In this document: positions 1 through 8,883 of the stretch, in pieces
How the letters are laid out: each line of letters opens with the position of its first letter
Numbering within the stretch: position 1 is the first letter of the stretch
From: Symmachiella dynata
GTDB lineage: Bacteria; Planctomycetota; Planctomycetia; Planctomycetales; Planctomycetaceae
Assembly (NCBI RefSeq): GCF_007747995.1
Contig: NZ_CP036276.1
Span: forward strand, 5,013,001 to 5,077,000
Reading direction: 5' to 3'
DNA: 64,000 nucleotides
Translations under genes and position numbers: made by a program
The notes under the pieces: model-generated
What the model was told of the DNA's origin: nothing
Seen by the model: the letters and a program-made list of their open reading frames with translations, nothing else
Databases searched by the model: none

Positions 1-140
1 GCATCGACCACTCCTGGAGAGGCTAAATTGCCGAAGTACCTACGGATCAATAATACTGGTCGGCAGCGGTTGCCACAAGACAGGTGTGTTGCCAGCTAAC
101 AATCGGCCGTTGGTGCGAAAATTACGATCAACGCGACAAG
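1..140. other. Intergenic start of window
   Basis: No coding sequence or recognisable RNA is visible in this stretch. It lies downstream of the minus-strand lipoprotein gene that ends at 141, and no strong hairpin with a T-tract follows that gene here. Confidence 0.4.
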
Positions 141-533
141 TCAGTTCGACGTCATGTTGATGTCATATTCGTTATGACCGGAATTCACGATAAATTTCAA
201 TTCGCTTTCTGAAGAGTATCTGGCCGGCACGTTTTTGATTCCCAAGCTGGGATCGAAACTGACCCGCGCAGTGCACGGTCCGACTTTCACGCCTTCGAGG
301 TCGACGAAGTACATCGCCTTGTAGAATCCTTCAGAATCAGATCTTGCGAAAGAGTTATGCGTTTCGTCTGTCTCGAAGCGGATCAACATGTTGGGAAGTG
401 GTTTTCCATTCAAGCTGATTTTGCCGTGCACAGTTCCCAATTCAGGTGTTGCCCGCGCACTGTTGCCACATCCAATCAGTGTCGCCAGCATCGAGGCCAA
501 CAATCCAACCAACAAGAGCGCTTGACGTGCCAT
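141..533 (-). CDS. Small secreted lipoprotein, transthyretin/carboxypeptidase-regulatory-like
   Basis: A 130-residue protein. Residues 1-22 form a lipoprotein signal peptide ending in the lipobox LIGC. The mature part begins near VHGKISLNGKPLPNMLIRF, a pattern typical of the small beta-sandwich (carboxypeptidase-regulatory / transthyretin-like) lipoproteins that planctomycetes encode next to DUF1559 genes. An AAAAGGA-type ribosome site precedes the ATG. The gene follows the DUF1559 gene ending at 736 on the same strand, 202 bases away, and is probably co-transcribed with it. The fold is inferred from the pattern; the cellular role is unknown, likely at the outer surface or periplasmic face. 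Confidence 0.75.
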   Translation of the reverse strand: MARQALLLVGLLASMLATLIGCGNSARATPELGTVHGKISLNGKPLPNMLIRFETDETHNSFARSDSEGFYKAMYFVDLEGVKVGPCTARVSFDPSLGIKNVPARYSSESELKFIVNSGHNEYDINMTSN

Positions 534-735
534 ACCCTGCCCATCCTTTTTTTATTCGAGTCGCGCACGCAGCGTCCATACGGATTCACACGCTCGATTC
601 CGCGGAGACTGCCAATTCGAAATATCCGAAAACCACGATGGTTCTCAATGAAAACCACCGTGGTCAACAAGTCGAGTCCGCCAAACTGAAAAGCTCAGCA
701 GGTCCTTGGGAAATTGCTACGGTTGCATCACGAAC

Positions 736-1803
736 CTACTCGAAGCTGACGATTTCCCCACCGGCGATGGTTGAAAACTGGCGATATTGTGTGAGGTCGA
801 TGCTATCGTTGACGAATCGAACCGAACCATCGGCTAACAGGAAAAAACCACCTCCGGTATGGGCACTTCGAAAGTTGCTCATCCAGTGGGGGCCACCGTT
901 GATGCTCGACCGGCAATCCAACAAGCCAGCCACAATGATCTCCGACGTGGTCACGGGATTCTTGTTCAGCCTCTCCACCGTACTGCAGAACACGCTCGCG
1001 GTATGCAGTCCCACTGTGGTTGTGTAACCGTCATTTGAAGGTTCTGGGCTGACCCAAAAAACATCGGCATTGCGATTCACGCCCGGATTGAGCGGCGATT
1101 GAGCGGTCGTTGGATCCGTGCAGCCAACGCCGGTACACAGTGGAAACGTTTCTCCGCCGGCGCCTTCCCCCATCATGAATGTGTTCGAGGTACCGTCCGT
1201 GATTTTGGCAATCCGTGTGGACTGGTCGAGGTTGAACATGCCTCGTTCTGAACTGGGGATATTGCCGAAGGCCGCCGGACCATAAACCGGATGACCGCCT
1301 TCATAACAAATGGCGTCGTTGATTCCTTTGGACAACATGTAGTGCGTCAATCCCCCTGTCCCCAGCCCAGGCAGCGCGAATTCAAGAACCGGATCAAAAG
1401 CCGTATTCTCGGTCGGGACTGACGGGCAGATCAAACTGTTGATCGGCGTCGCCTGCACACCAGCCGGCTGATCGGTCCATTGCAGTGAGTAATCGTAGAG
1501 ATTCTCTAGGTTGCCCTGGTCGAAGTACGGAAGCGAGGCAGTCAAGGCTCCGCTAAACACGTTGCCATCCAAGTCGGAAATGCCACCGATTGGGAACATC
1601 AAAAACACATCGTGGTAGTTGTGCATCGCCAATCCGAGTTGTTTCAGATTGTTACGGCACTGGGTCCGGCGGGCCGCTTCGCGCGCCTGTTGCACTGCCG
1701 GCAACAACAGCGCAATCAGAATCGCAATAATGGCAATGACCACCAACAACTCGATCAACGTAAACGCGCGTCGCTTGTGTGCAGAAAAGCTGAGTCTCAT
1801 CAT
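736..1803 (-). CDS. DUF1559 pilin-like protein
   Basis: A 355-residue member of the large planctomycete DUF1559 family. A short basic leader (SAHKRRA) is followed by the type IV pilin-like segment [16 protein letters not shown] with Glu at position 5 of the predicted mature protein, so prepilin peptidase processing after RRA is expected. The conserved [15 protein letters not shown] stretch follows. The C-terminal region contains the family signature H-X9-DG ([12 protein letters not shown]). Two ATGs lie in tandem at 1803 and 1800; the AAAGG site suits the second slightly better. The role is not established for the family; these are presumed exported pseudopilin-like surface proteins. It is paired with the lipoprotein gene downstream. 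Confidence 0.92.
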   Translation of the reverse strand: MMRLSFSAHKRRAFTLIELLVVIAIIAILIALLLPAVQQAREAARRTQCRNNLKQLGLAMHNYHDVFLMFPIGGISDLDGNVFSGALTASLPYFDQGNLENLYDYSLQWTDQPAGVQATPINSLICPSVPTENTAFDPVLEFALPGLGTGGLTHYMLSKGINDAICYEGGHPVYGPAAFGNIPSSERGMFNLDQSTRIAKITDGTSNTFMMGEGAGGETFPLCTGVGCTDPTTAQSPLNPGVNRNADVFWVSPEPSNDGYTTTVGLHTASVFCSTVERLNKNPVTTSEIIVAGLLDCRSSINGGPHWMSNFRSAHTGGGFFLLADGSVRFVNDSIDLTQYRQFSTIAGGEIVSFE

Positions 1804-1934
1804 TGAACCTTTCGGTACGAGAAAAAGAGACAGAGAACATCACACTCTCAACAGCCGTTCTGGCTGCATGCGTGATTGTCGATTCCTGGAAGCTCAATCG
1901 TTCGCGGACGATCTTGTTGGTCTATCAGTCAGCA

Positions 1935-1963
1935 ACTAGAACAGAGCCAGTGCGCTTTGTCAA
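1935..1963 (-). promoter_or_regulatory. Candidate sigma-70-type promoter of the DUF1559 gene at 736-1803
   Basis: On the minus strand a perfect -35 TTGACA (1963-1958) is followed after 17 bases by TCTAGT (1940-1935), a 4/6 match to the -10 box. Transcription would begin near 1928, leaving a leader of about 125 bases before the ATG. Support is sequence match only. Confidence 0.45.
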
Positions 1964-2178
1964 TTTTTTTCGGAGTCGGTTCGGAACTTTCTTACTGCCT
2001 CGCATGCCTTGGTGAAAATTACGATGAAACCTAGCCCTAACATTTGGGTCCAAGGAGTAGCTCAAATCGTTGGGAGAAATTGAAAATGACCGATTGGGCA
2101 GACAACAAGAATTGATGGCTGGTGGGTGGGGTGCTGGTGATCAGTGAATCGCTCGGAATGGAATCGAACGGCCCAACG

Positions 2179-2213
2179 AAAAAAGGGTGCGGAGATGGAT
2201 AATCTCCGCACCC
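2179..2213 (-). terminator. Rho-independent terminator after the second DUF1559 gene
   Basis: A perfect 12-base-pair stem (2185-2196 pairing with 2202-2213, GGGTGCGGAGAT and its complement) closes a five-base loop. Read on the minus strand it is followed by six T residues (complement of 2179-2184). It lies 30 bases past the stop codon at 2243, exactly where a terminator for that gene is expected. Confidence 0.88.
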
Positions 2214-2242
2214 TGCGAGTCGACCTTGTCGTCTACTTTGGA

Positions 2243-3352
2243 TTAGAACTGACCGTTCACTTCACCACCTTGGCGGGTAATCAGTGCAGCTGTCACAAGC
2301 GGGCTGAGGCTCGCATTGAGGAACTGGACTGAACCATCGGCCAGCAAACTGAATGTACCACCGGTGTGCCAGGAGTATGCACCAGCACCAAGACGGTTGG
2401 AGCAGTTGATGATACAGGGTCCACCACCGTCACCTGACGCGATGTCGGTACCGTCAGCATTGGAACCTTTGATCCAGTTCTCATGCCACGGATCACCCCA
2501 GCCACCACCACCGAACAATGATTGACCGATCGCTTCGGGATCACCACTCGAGACAGGAACCAGGGTCCGGCCGCGATAGAACAAGTTCTTACTGGCTTGT
2601 TCGACAAGCATCAAGGTGTTGGAAGTACCATCTGTGATATTCCGGATTTTCAAACCATCGGCACCAGCTGTCGGCTGGCCAAATACACCGTAGATCGCCG
2701 GCGTATCGACGAGGATGACATTCTGTTCCATGATGGCATCGCGATCGGCTGAGTAGCGAACACCGCCATTAGCGGGAGTCACGGAGAAATCATAGAATCC
2801 CGAGCGATAACCCGAAACGATTTCATAGTCAGAACGACCACTTCGCATGGTCCATTCACTGGCAGTCGGAACACCAAGTCCGACGTCGGTTCCGGCAGGA
2901 ACAGACGCTTCGACAATCGTGTTGCCATCCGGTGTTGTCGGGCAAATGAATCCCGGAATCACCGTCGCGTAAGCTGCCGCTTCAGCACCACCGGCCAGAA
3001 CGTTGGCAAAAGGACTCAAGCCATTGTTGACCACTTTGTAGATATTGCCACGATCGATGTAGGGCAATAGTGGTTGCTGCCAACTGTGGCTGGTCAGCGA
3101 CTCAATGGACGCACCAGTGCCGTTGGTCGTGATGACCAATTCCGGGCACTCGAATTGTCCGTAGACATCATGATAGTTGTGAAATGCCAATCCAAGCTGT
3201 TTCAAGTTGTTGCGGCACTGCGTCCGACGAGCCGCTTCACGCGCCTGCTGAACTGCCGGAAGCAGCAGCGCGATCAAGATCGCGATAATCGCGATAACGA
3301 CGAGCAGCTCAATGAGCGTAAACCCGCGTTTGGACTTACGAGAACGAGACAT
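2243..3352 (-). CDS. DUF1559 pilin-like protein
   Basis: A 369-residue DUF1559 protein. I place the start at the ATG giving MSRSRKSKRGFTLIELL, because the usual short basic leader ends in RG directly before FTLIE and an in-frame upstream extension would add an atypical hydrophobic stretch. A pilin-like helix, [15 protein letters not shown] and the C-terminal H-X9-DG (HTGGTFSLLADG) are all present. Its first 60 codons are very similar to those of the neighbour at 736-1803, suggesting duplication, while the body is divergent. A lipoprotein gene (3460-3942) lies 107 bases upstream on the same strand. A strong terminator follows it at 2179-2213. Function is unproven; an exported pseudopilin-like protein is likely. 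Confidence 0.92.
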   Translation of the reverse strand: MSRSRKSKRGFTLIELLVVIAIIAILIALLLPAVQQAREAARRTQCRNNLKQLGLAFHNYHDVYGQFECPELVITTNGTGASIESLTSHSWQQPLLPYIDRGNIYKVVNNGLSPFANVLAGGAEAAAYATVIPGFICPTTPDGNTIVEASVPAGTDVGLGVPTASEWTMRSGRSDYEIVSGYRSGFYDFSVTPANGGVRYSADRDAIMEQNVILVDTPAIYGVFGQPTAGADGLKIRNITDGTSNTLMLVEQASKNLFYRGRTLVPVSSGDPEAIGQSLFGGGGWGDPWHENWIKGSNADGTDIASGDGGGPCIINCSNRLGAGAYSWHTGGTFSLLADGSVQFLNASLSPLVTAALITRQGGEVNGQF

Positions 3353-3443
3353 AATCAAACCTCCATCTAGGAAACAAGGAACGAGAACGAACACGATTTA
3401 CCGGCAAGAAAGCACCGGCCATTAAACCAAAAATTATATAAAT

Positions 3444-3463
3444 GTGAGTCCGTAACGGCTCAC
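3444..3463 (-). terminator. Weak hairpin between lipoprotein and DUF1559 genes
   Basis: On the minus strand TGAGCCGT and ACGGACTCA can pair with one bulged base, and a T/A-rich stretch follows. The hairpin overlaps the stop codon of the lipoprotein gene. It may attenuate transcription into the DUF1559 gene, or be a simple mRNA 3' stem; the evidence is weak. Confidence 0.3.
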
Positions 3464-3942
3464 TCAGAAGTCAGCTCAATCGTACCGAGATCGATACTCC
3501 CTTCGTCTCCGGTGATCGTCACCGAAATTTCAGAAGTCTCAGGATCTTTGTACTTCTCTTTCAAATCTCCGCCCCGGAATGAACCATTCATGAGCGACCG
3601 CTTACCAACTTCAACCGTAAGTTTGTACGTGCCAGCAGGGACACCATCACTGCCATCATAAGTGCCAATTTCGAAAGTTGACCCATCCGGGGCACTCCAG
3701 GAAGACGGCTTGGGGATATCCTTAGGCAATTTTTCCTGAGTCGGAGCATCCGGATGAAGGATGATACGCCCCTGTTGCGGATAGACAAGGGGCTTGCCAT
3801 CAACCAAAATTTTTCCAGTGACAGGCACCACCGGGACTTTATTGCGTACGTCAACAAACCCCTCTTCCTTACATCCGCTTACCAATCCGACGAGGAAAAG
3901 GAGAGAGAGCAGTCCCAAATGTTTTCTAAAGCTGCGAGTCAT
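3460..3942 (-). CDS. Secreted lipoprotein upstream of DUF1559 gene
   Basis: I place the start at MTRSFRKHLG, giving 160 residues: a basic n-region, a hydrophobic segment and the lipobox LVSGC. An upstream in-frame ATG at 3948 is equally possible, and no ribosome site decides between them; extension back to 4095 would put 51 residues before the signal peptide and is unlikely. The mature part starts with VPVVPVTGKILVDGKPL, the beta-sandwich pattern (carboxypeptidase-regulatory-like) of many planctomycete lipoproteins, and ends DLGTIELTSE. It precedes the DUF1559 gene at 2243-3352 on the same strand. Exact role unknown. Confidence 0.78.
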   Translation of the reverse strand: MTRSFRKHLGLLSLLFLVGLVSGCKEEGFVDVRNKVPVVPVTGKILVDGKPLVYPQQGRIILHPDAPTQEKLPKDIPKPSSWSAPDGSTFEIGTYDGSDGVPAGTYKLTVEVGKRSLMNGSFRGGDLKEKYKDPETSEISVTITGDEGSIDLGTIELTSE

Positions 3943-4513
3943 GTTCATTGAGTGAGCTACCTGCAAATGGACCTTCTTGCCAAATCTGGACAAAATGGCC
4001 CGTTTGCCTTCGTATCTGGTTATAGACTGTAGTAATTCCACAAAAGTTAAGCTTTCACGTGCAAGTAGCGTCCTAGAAAAGCCGTTGCCTGACACGTTTC
4101 TACAACACGAAAGAATTTTCAGTGAGATTAGCAGTGTAAAGATTTCGTGACGAAAATTATGACCAGATCAGCCAAATCACCCGTCACGTCAGAATGAATC
4201 GATAGGAACGTAAGACCGACAAAATCTTGTCAGCCCTGCCACAACGCCGATGAGCTAGAAGGGGACACGACCAGCTGATTTCAATACCGCTGGAGGTGTG
4301 AAGGCCCGTTGAAAATTGTTGAAAATTTAATTTGCTTCGTGGTATTTATAACTAGACCAAAGCAAACACCCCTTGTCAAACGTATTTCCCTGCCTTGTAA
4401 GGACTTTTCTTAGTAGATCGCACCATAGACCATCTTTAGCGATCGTGGCGAGAAGAGGGTATTTTCAGGCTATTTCCAAGCGATTTTTGACACGATTTTG
4501 GTGTCTGCCCAGC
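3943..4513. other. Intergenic region with a short perfect palindrome
   Basis: No convincing gene is seen between the lipoprotein start and the response-regulator stop. The stretch is A/T-rich near 4310-4360 and holds the perfect palindrome TTTCGT-G-ACGAAA at 4143-4155, about 200 bases upstream of the lipoprotein gene, a possible operator. I see no clear -35/-10 pair placed for the minus-strand gene. Confidence 0.3.
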
Positions 4514-5197
4514 TCACCCGTCGTACCGGTAACCCACGCCATGGACTGTCCGGATGAGCACGGGGTTGTTGGGGTCGATTTCAATCCGTTTCCGCAACCG
4601 CGAGACATGTTGGTCCAACGTCCGGCTATTGGGGAAATAGTCCTCACCCCAAACCCGATCGAAAATCGTGGCACGGTCCAAGACTTCGCCGCGATGATCG
4701 TGTAGCAATTGCAATAACCGCACGTCCCGCAAGCTCAACTCGATCACCTGCTCGCCGCGACGACCGCGCAATTCGGACGTATTGATGTCTAGATCTAGCA
4801 TTTGAAAACAGCCGCCATTCTCTGATTGAGATCGGCGATAGCAGCGGCGTGTGATCGAGCGGATGCGCGCCACCAATTCCTTCACGCCAAACGGTTTGAC
4901 GATGAAATCATCGGCGCCCAACTCCAACCCCACGACTTTGTCGACCTCCTCCGACTTGGCGCTGATGAACACAATCGGCACCTCCGCATCCGCGTCGCGC
5001 AACTTGCGGCAGACGTCGAATCCATTCACTTCCGGCATCATCACATCCAGACAAACAAAGTCGGGACGATACTCGTGAAACAGCGTGAGCGCCGTTTGTC
5101 CGTCACTTGCCTGAAGCACCTGATAGCCTTCCTCGGCCAAGACTTCGACCACGGCGCGGCGAATCAATGTGTCGTCCTCGGCGACTAATACTCTCAT
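4514..5197 (-). CDS. OmpR-family response regulator
   Basis: A 227-residue transcription regulator with an N-terminal receiver domain (residues 1-115) and a C-terminal winged-helix DNA-binding domain (about 130-227, ending in the typical RTVHGVGYRYDG). Acidic-pocket residues D8 and D9, phosphoacceptor D51 (CLDVMMPE), S79 and K101 (VKPFG) are all present. The ATG at 5197 is chosen because GAGG lies eight bases upstream; a TTG four codons earlier overlaps the kinase stop. It is the partner of the histidine kinase just upstream. A possible target is the neighbouring VWA gene, whose promoter holds a Pho-box-like direct repeat; that link is inferred. Confidence 0.93.
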   Translation of the reverse strand: MRVLVAEDDTLIRRAVVEVLAEEGYQVLQASDGQTALTLFHEYRPDFVCLDVMMPEVNGFDVCRKLRDADAEVPIVFISAKSEEVDKVVGLELGADDFIVKPFGVKELVARIRSITRRCYRRSQSENGGCFQMLDLDINTSELRGRRGEQVIELSLRDVRLLQLLHDHRGEVLDRATIFDRVWGEDYFPNSRTLDQHVSRLRKRIEIDPNNPVLIRTVHGVGYRYDG

Positions 5198-5205
5198 CGG
5201 CGGCC

Positions 5206-6813
5206 TCAACTCTCACTGCGTGGTGTGTGTAACGTTACGCGAAACCGCGCCCCCTGATCCGCTGCCTCCCATACGACATCGCCGCCATGGTTGCGGGCCA
5301 AATCACGGGCGATCGATAATCCAATTCCTGTTCCTGGTGAGTCTTCCAAAGCATGCGAAACACGATGAAACGGCTCAAAGATCCGCTCACGTTGCCCCGC
5401 AGGAATGCCTGGTCCGCGATCCTCGACAACAATTGTCGTGCGGTCGCCTTCTTGGCTGCTGGTAATTTTAAGCAGTTTTCCTGCGGCGGCGTATTTTTCG
5501 ACGTTGCTGAATAAATTCACCAGAATCTGTTCCAGCACATCAACATCGACCAGTACACGTTGCGGCGCATGCGCGTCGAATTCCACAACGATCTGTTTGT
5601 CGCGCAGCGGCGGTGCAAACCGTTCCAAACAAGCGGTAATCAGGTCATCGATCTTAGCCGCCGAACGGCGAACCGAAATACCGCTCCGTTGTTGCCGCGC
5701 AAATGTTAGCACGTTGGTGATCAATCGACTGAGGCGTTGACTTTCACTGAGAATCACCCCCAGTCGGCTCGTCGCAGATTCAGTCTCTTCGGGCGGCATC
5801 CCCTCCAAGTCTCGCTCCAACAGATCGGCATACATGCGGATATTGGTCAGCGGTGTTTTCAGTTCGTGCGAGACCTGATTGACGAAATTAACGCGCTGGG
5901 TCGCTTCAGCTATTTCACGGGCGTATTCGCGGTAAAACACAACCGCCAGCAACAACAGCACCACACCGCCGGCAACAAGACCGGCCAGAATATTGAAATA
6001 CTGCGACCCCGGCTGCGCCGTTGCCAACCACGATTCGGCCACTAGATATTGCAACCGCCAGGAACTGAGCGGACGGCTGATCGATAAATCGACAAACGGG
6101 AGTTGATCTTCGGGCGGTTCGTAGCGGCCCCACTGATAGACCACGCTGCCATCGGAATCGACCAGCCGAATCCGCGCTTTCTCATCAAGCCGATTGAGTT
6201 CGCCCGACATTCCCGTTTGGGGAAGAATTTCGATGAGGTCCGCCATCCAGCGAGCGCGTTCGAGGAGCACGCCCACGATTTCGCCCGATTCACGACGATG
6301 CCAGAAAATGAGATTCACGCCGCGCCCCCAATAGAGCGCGTACCAGCCGTGGGTCCGTTGAACCTCCTCCTCTCGACCGCTCGATTCTCCGGGCGCATCG
6401 TTTTGCGCGTTGGCCAGTCGCACAAAATCGCGGTCGTTGATCACCGGTGTGATCTGCACCAAAAACCGCCGTTCCGCAGTGTTCAGCGACGAACCGGGCA
6501 AGGGGTGCTTGATCCGGCCTTCGGAATCGAGCACAAAGATCTGCTCCACGCGCGGTTCACGACGAAGCCGTTCGCGAATGCTGCCGGGTGTTAGCGGGAC
6601 CCGACGAGCCAGTTCGAGCAACTCGCGTTCGCGGTCCTCAAAATACGTGGCGATGACGCCGTCGGTCTCGTGAAGTTGCTGCCGAAAGATCTCCTGAAAT
6701 CGCTGGCGAATGTGCGTCTCTTCATCGCTCGCCAAACGCCACCCCAGAACCGCCAACAACGCCAGCGGCACCGTAGAGATGAGGATCAGCAGCAAAACTT
6801 GACGACGAGCCAC
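5206..6813 (-). CDS. Membrane sensor histidine kinase
   Basis: A 535-residue kinase. Transmembrane helices at about 5-25 and 274-295 enclose a roughly 250-residue periplasmic sensor region that looks like a double-CACHE/PAS-type input (FVLDSEGRI, IRLVDSDGSVVYQWG). A dimerisation domain with the phosphoacceptor H316 (SHELKTPLTN) and a HATPase domain with an N-box (LVNLFSNVEKYA), DRGPGIP and GTGIGLSIAR follow. No HAMP domain is obvious. It forms an operon with the response regulator immediately downstream, with nearly abutting reading frames. The signal sensed is unknown. Confidence 0.93.
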   Translation of the reverse strand: MARRQVLLLILISTVPLALLAVLGWRLASDEETHIRQRFQEIFRQQLHETDGVIATYFEDRERELLELARRVPLTPGSIRERLRREPRVEQIFVLDSEGRIKHPLPGSSLNTAERRFLVQITPVINDRDFVRLANAQNDAPGESSGREEEVQRTHGWYALYWGRGVNLIFWHRRESGEIVGVLLERARWMADLIEILPQTGMSGELNRLDEKARIRLVDSDGSVVYQWGRYEPPEDQLPFVDLSISRPLSSWRLQYLVAESWLATAQPGSQYFNILAGLVAGGVVLLLLAVVFYREYAREIAEATQRVNFVNQVSHELKTPLTNIRMYADLLERDLEGMPPEETESATSRLGVILSESQRLSRLITNVLTFARQQRSGISVRRSAAKIDDLITACLERFAPPLRDKQIVVEFDAHAPQRVLVDVDVLEQILVNLFSNVEKYAAAGKLLKITSSQEGDRTTIVVEDRGPGIPAGQRERIFEPFHRVSHALEDSPGTGIGLSIARDLARNHGGDVVWEAADQGARFRVTLHTPRSES

Positions 6814-6895
6814 ACGCGCCTCGAGGTTCCAGGTTTAAGGTGCAGCGCTATTGTCACGCCTACAAGAAGAACACGTCAATAAAAAAGCCCTGGTA

Positions 6896-6930
6896 GGTGC
6901 GTCGCGATGCACCATTCTAAGTAGTCCGAG
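6896..6930. repeat. Partial copy of dispersed repeat (palindromic end)
   Basis: The palindrome GGTGCGTCGCGATGCACC at 6896-6913 followed by a stretch resembling TATGTAGTCC is a partial copy of the repeat seen in fuller form at 8884-8996 and, inverted, at 57267-57386. It sits between the kinase and the VWA gene. Confidence 0.5.
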
Positions 6931-7010
6931 AGTCACACAAATTCAAAAACAGTGCCATAAAAATTCCGCCTCTTGAAAATCCAACAACTCAACCAAGACA
7001 ACGAAAGGGT

Positions 7011-7043
7011 TCGGCAGCCCGGACGCGAGCGCGATCCGGGTGC
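7011..7043 (-). terminator. GC-rich hairpin downstream of the VWA gene
   Basis: CCCGGA and TCCGGG, with inner CGCG pairing and further outer pairing (GGC/GCC), form a stem-loop 43-75 bases past the VWA stop codon. No T-tract follows directly (CCCTTTCGTT does). It may be a transcript-end hairpin or one unit of a palindromic repeat family. Confidence 0.35.
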
Positions 7044-7085
7044 CTGCCTTATCCCTCTATTAAGGCCTCATGCCAATTCATACTC

Positions 7086-8408
7086 TCAATACTTCTGTTG
7101 CGTTTGATCTTTATATTGTAAACGCCGCATCTGCTTACGATTGAATTTCCAGTCCTTTTCATCCAATTTTTTGGATTGTTCTTTATTGGTGACACAACGA
7201 AACATCAGCAGTTCCGACCCCAGTAGTTCGCCATTTTCACCCAGGTAAGCGCTATTCCCGAGCAGTACTTGCCGCGCACCTTCGATATCTCCCTGGTCGC
7301 GCAGTTGCGTGGCGAACCCATTGGCCCGATTGGCAACCTGCAAGACCGCTTGCTCCATCACGTCACGGTTGAGCGATTTTTTCACATCGGCGATGTTCTC
7401 AGAAAAATTCACGCTGACTTCGCTCGACAGACGATCCGTCGTATTGGTCTGCATATTGGCGTAGGAGACGTTGACAGCTGCGACTTTGAGCGTCTCCTCC
7501 GGCTTGGCAGCGGGGATCTCGACTTCCAACAAGACATATTTTTCCTGCTCGCTGTAAATCTGATTTATGCCGACCACGACCGTTTGGCCGTTGATCTCCG
7601 CATCGCCGTTGAGCATGCGGACCGGGCGGACACCGTTTTCGCAGGTGATGGTGATCGCGACTTCCTGCGCAACGACCGACAGCACGTCGTCGAATTCATA
7701 ATTGAAGATCTTCACCAAATCGGCAGCGTCTTTGATGAAGATATGATTGCCGTCGCTATTTTGTGCCAACTGCACCATCAGGTCTTCGTTGTAATGCAGA
7801 CCTAGTCCCATCGTGCTGACGGCAATTCCCTCTTTGCCGAGTGACCGCCCCAAGTCTCCCAATTCGCTCGGCGATTTGGGACCGACATTGGCCAGTCCAT
7901 CAGACAGAAGGATAATGCGATTGACCCGTTCGCTGTCCAAAAATTTGCGCAGTTCGCCCGCCCCTTTGCTCACGCCGGCGAACAGTGCCGTCGAACCGCC
8001 CGCGCCAATCGATTTGATCTTTTCGATGATTTGCTTTTTGTCGGTCAATTTCGTAGCTGGGACCAAAACGTTCACGGTCGCGTCGTAGGTGATCACCGAG
8101 ACAATATCGTTCTTGTTGAGTCGTTCAATCGCGCTGATCGCCGCTTCGCGCGCTCGATTGATTTTTTCACCCTTCATCGATCCCGACTTGTCCAACACCA
8201 ACGCCACATTCACACTCGGGCGTTCTTTGTCGCTTTGGAATTTGAATCCAGTCAGCCCCACTTTGAGATAGGCGGTCTGTTTCTTACCGGCAATCAACGT
8301 CGGTTGCGCCATCGAGACGTCGAGCTTAACTTGGCCTGCTTGGACCGTTGAACCAATCAGAGTCACCGCCGCCACGAAGGCGGCCAGCATGCGAGTGCAC
8401 AGGGACAT
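7086..8408 (-). CDS. Secreted von Willebrand factor A domain protein
   Basis: A 440-residue protein from the ATG at 8408, which has AAGGAG eight bases upstream; a 27-codon in-frame extension has no such site. Residues 1-24 form a signal peptide. A VWA domain runs from about residue 65 to 245 with an intact metal-ion-dependent adhesion site: D73-K-S75-G-S77, GGSTAL, and LLSDGLAN. A beta-rich region and a helical C-terminal part follow, resembling the usual batA/YfbK-type VWA proteins of planctomycetes. It probably binds a protein ligand in the periplasm or at the surface. It lies upstream of and on the same strand as the two-component genes. Confidence 0.88.
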   Translation of the reverse strand: MSLCTRMLAAFVAAVTLIGSTVQAGQVKLDVSMAQPTLIAGKKQTAYLKVGLTGFKFQSDKERPSVNVALVLDKSGSMKGEKINRAREAAISAIERLNKNDIVSVITYDATVNVLVPATKLTDKKQIIEKIKSIGAGGSTALFAGVSKGAGELRKFLDSERVNRIILLSDGLANVGPKSPSELGDLGRSLGKEGIAVSTMGLGLHYNEDLMVQLAQNSDGNHIFIKDAADLVKIFNYEFDDVLSVVAQEVAITITCENGVRPVRMLNGDAEINGQTVVVGINQIYSEQEKYVLLEVEIPAAKPEETLKVAAVNVSYANMQTNTTDRLSSEVSVNFSENIADVKKSLNRDVMEQAVLQVANRANGFATQLRDQGDIEGARQVLLGNSAYLGENGELLGSELLMFRCVTNKEQSKKLDEKDWKFNRKQMRRLQYKDQTQQKY

Positions 8409-8508
8409 GACAATTGCTCCTTGTTTGAGTGATACGTGTCCGATCAAATGTTCGGCAGCCGGTCCCATCCATATTCCCGGCCCATGCATGCATTATTCAC
8501 GATTCTCA

Positions 8509-8536
8509 ATCGTAGGTGGTCTGATCGGTGTCACAA
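8509..8536 (-). promoter_or_regulatory. Candidate promoter of the VWA gene
   Basis: On the minus strand TTGTGA (8536-8531) and TACGAT (8514-8509) are spaced by 16 bases, giving a start near 8502 and a leader of about 94 bases. The match is moderate. A direct repeat lies immediately upstream at 8539-8557. Confidence 0.4.
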
Positions 8537-8538
8537 GT

Positions 8539-8557
8539 TTGTAACAAATTTGTAACA
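8539..8557 (+). promoter_or_regulatory. Pho-box-like direct repeat (OmpR-family operator candidate)
   Basis: TTGTAACA occurs twice with an 11-base period (TTGTAACAAAT then TTGTAACA). Against the classical PhoB box it matches at about 14 of 19 positions by eye. It abuts the -35 of the VWA promoter candidate, the usual place for an OmpR/PhoB-type activator. Binding by the neighbouring response regulator is a hypothesis. Confidence 0.4.
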
Positions 8558-8673
8558 CCCCCTTATTTGTCGGGTGCGTCGTGAGACACTTTTTTTCCAA
8601 AGGGCAACAGATTCCCCTAATCAAATCAGTGCGATTTGCCAAGTGTCGATTGTGTGAACCCAATAGAATTCAA

Positions 8674-8866
8674 GATCTCACGCAAAGCCGCAAAGCTCAC
8701 CAAGGAATTGCTAGGAAAATCATCAGGCTCAAGGATCGTTTTCTGATTGGGATATCGTAGAAATCGTTTTTCTATTCATTTTGGATGCCTTGTTGAGACA
8801 TCGTCCCCATTCATCTCAACGAAGCACACTTCTTTGCGAGCTTCGCGGCTTTGCGTGAGGCTTTTT
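8674..8866. repeat. Element with inverted CACGCAAAG-type ends
   Basis: The sequence TCACGCAAAGCCGCAAAGCT at 8678-8698 recurs inverted, nearly perfectly, at 8835-8858 and is followed by seven T residues. About 135 unrelated bases lie between. The same motif family recurs at 29138-29306 and 41811-41845. Such CACGCAAAG repeats are, as I recall, common in intergenic regions of environmental bacteria; no function is established here. Confidence 0.55.
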
Positions 8867-8883
8867 TTACTTGTCGGATTCGT

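Noticed and set aside
7011-7043. Firm Rho-independent terminator for the VWA gene
   Set aside because: The stem is good but no T-tract follows, so it is kept only as a low-confidence hairpin.
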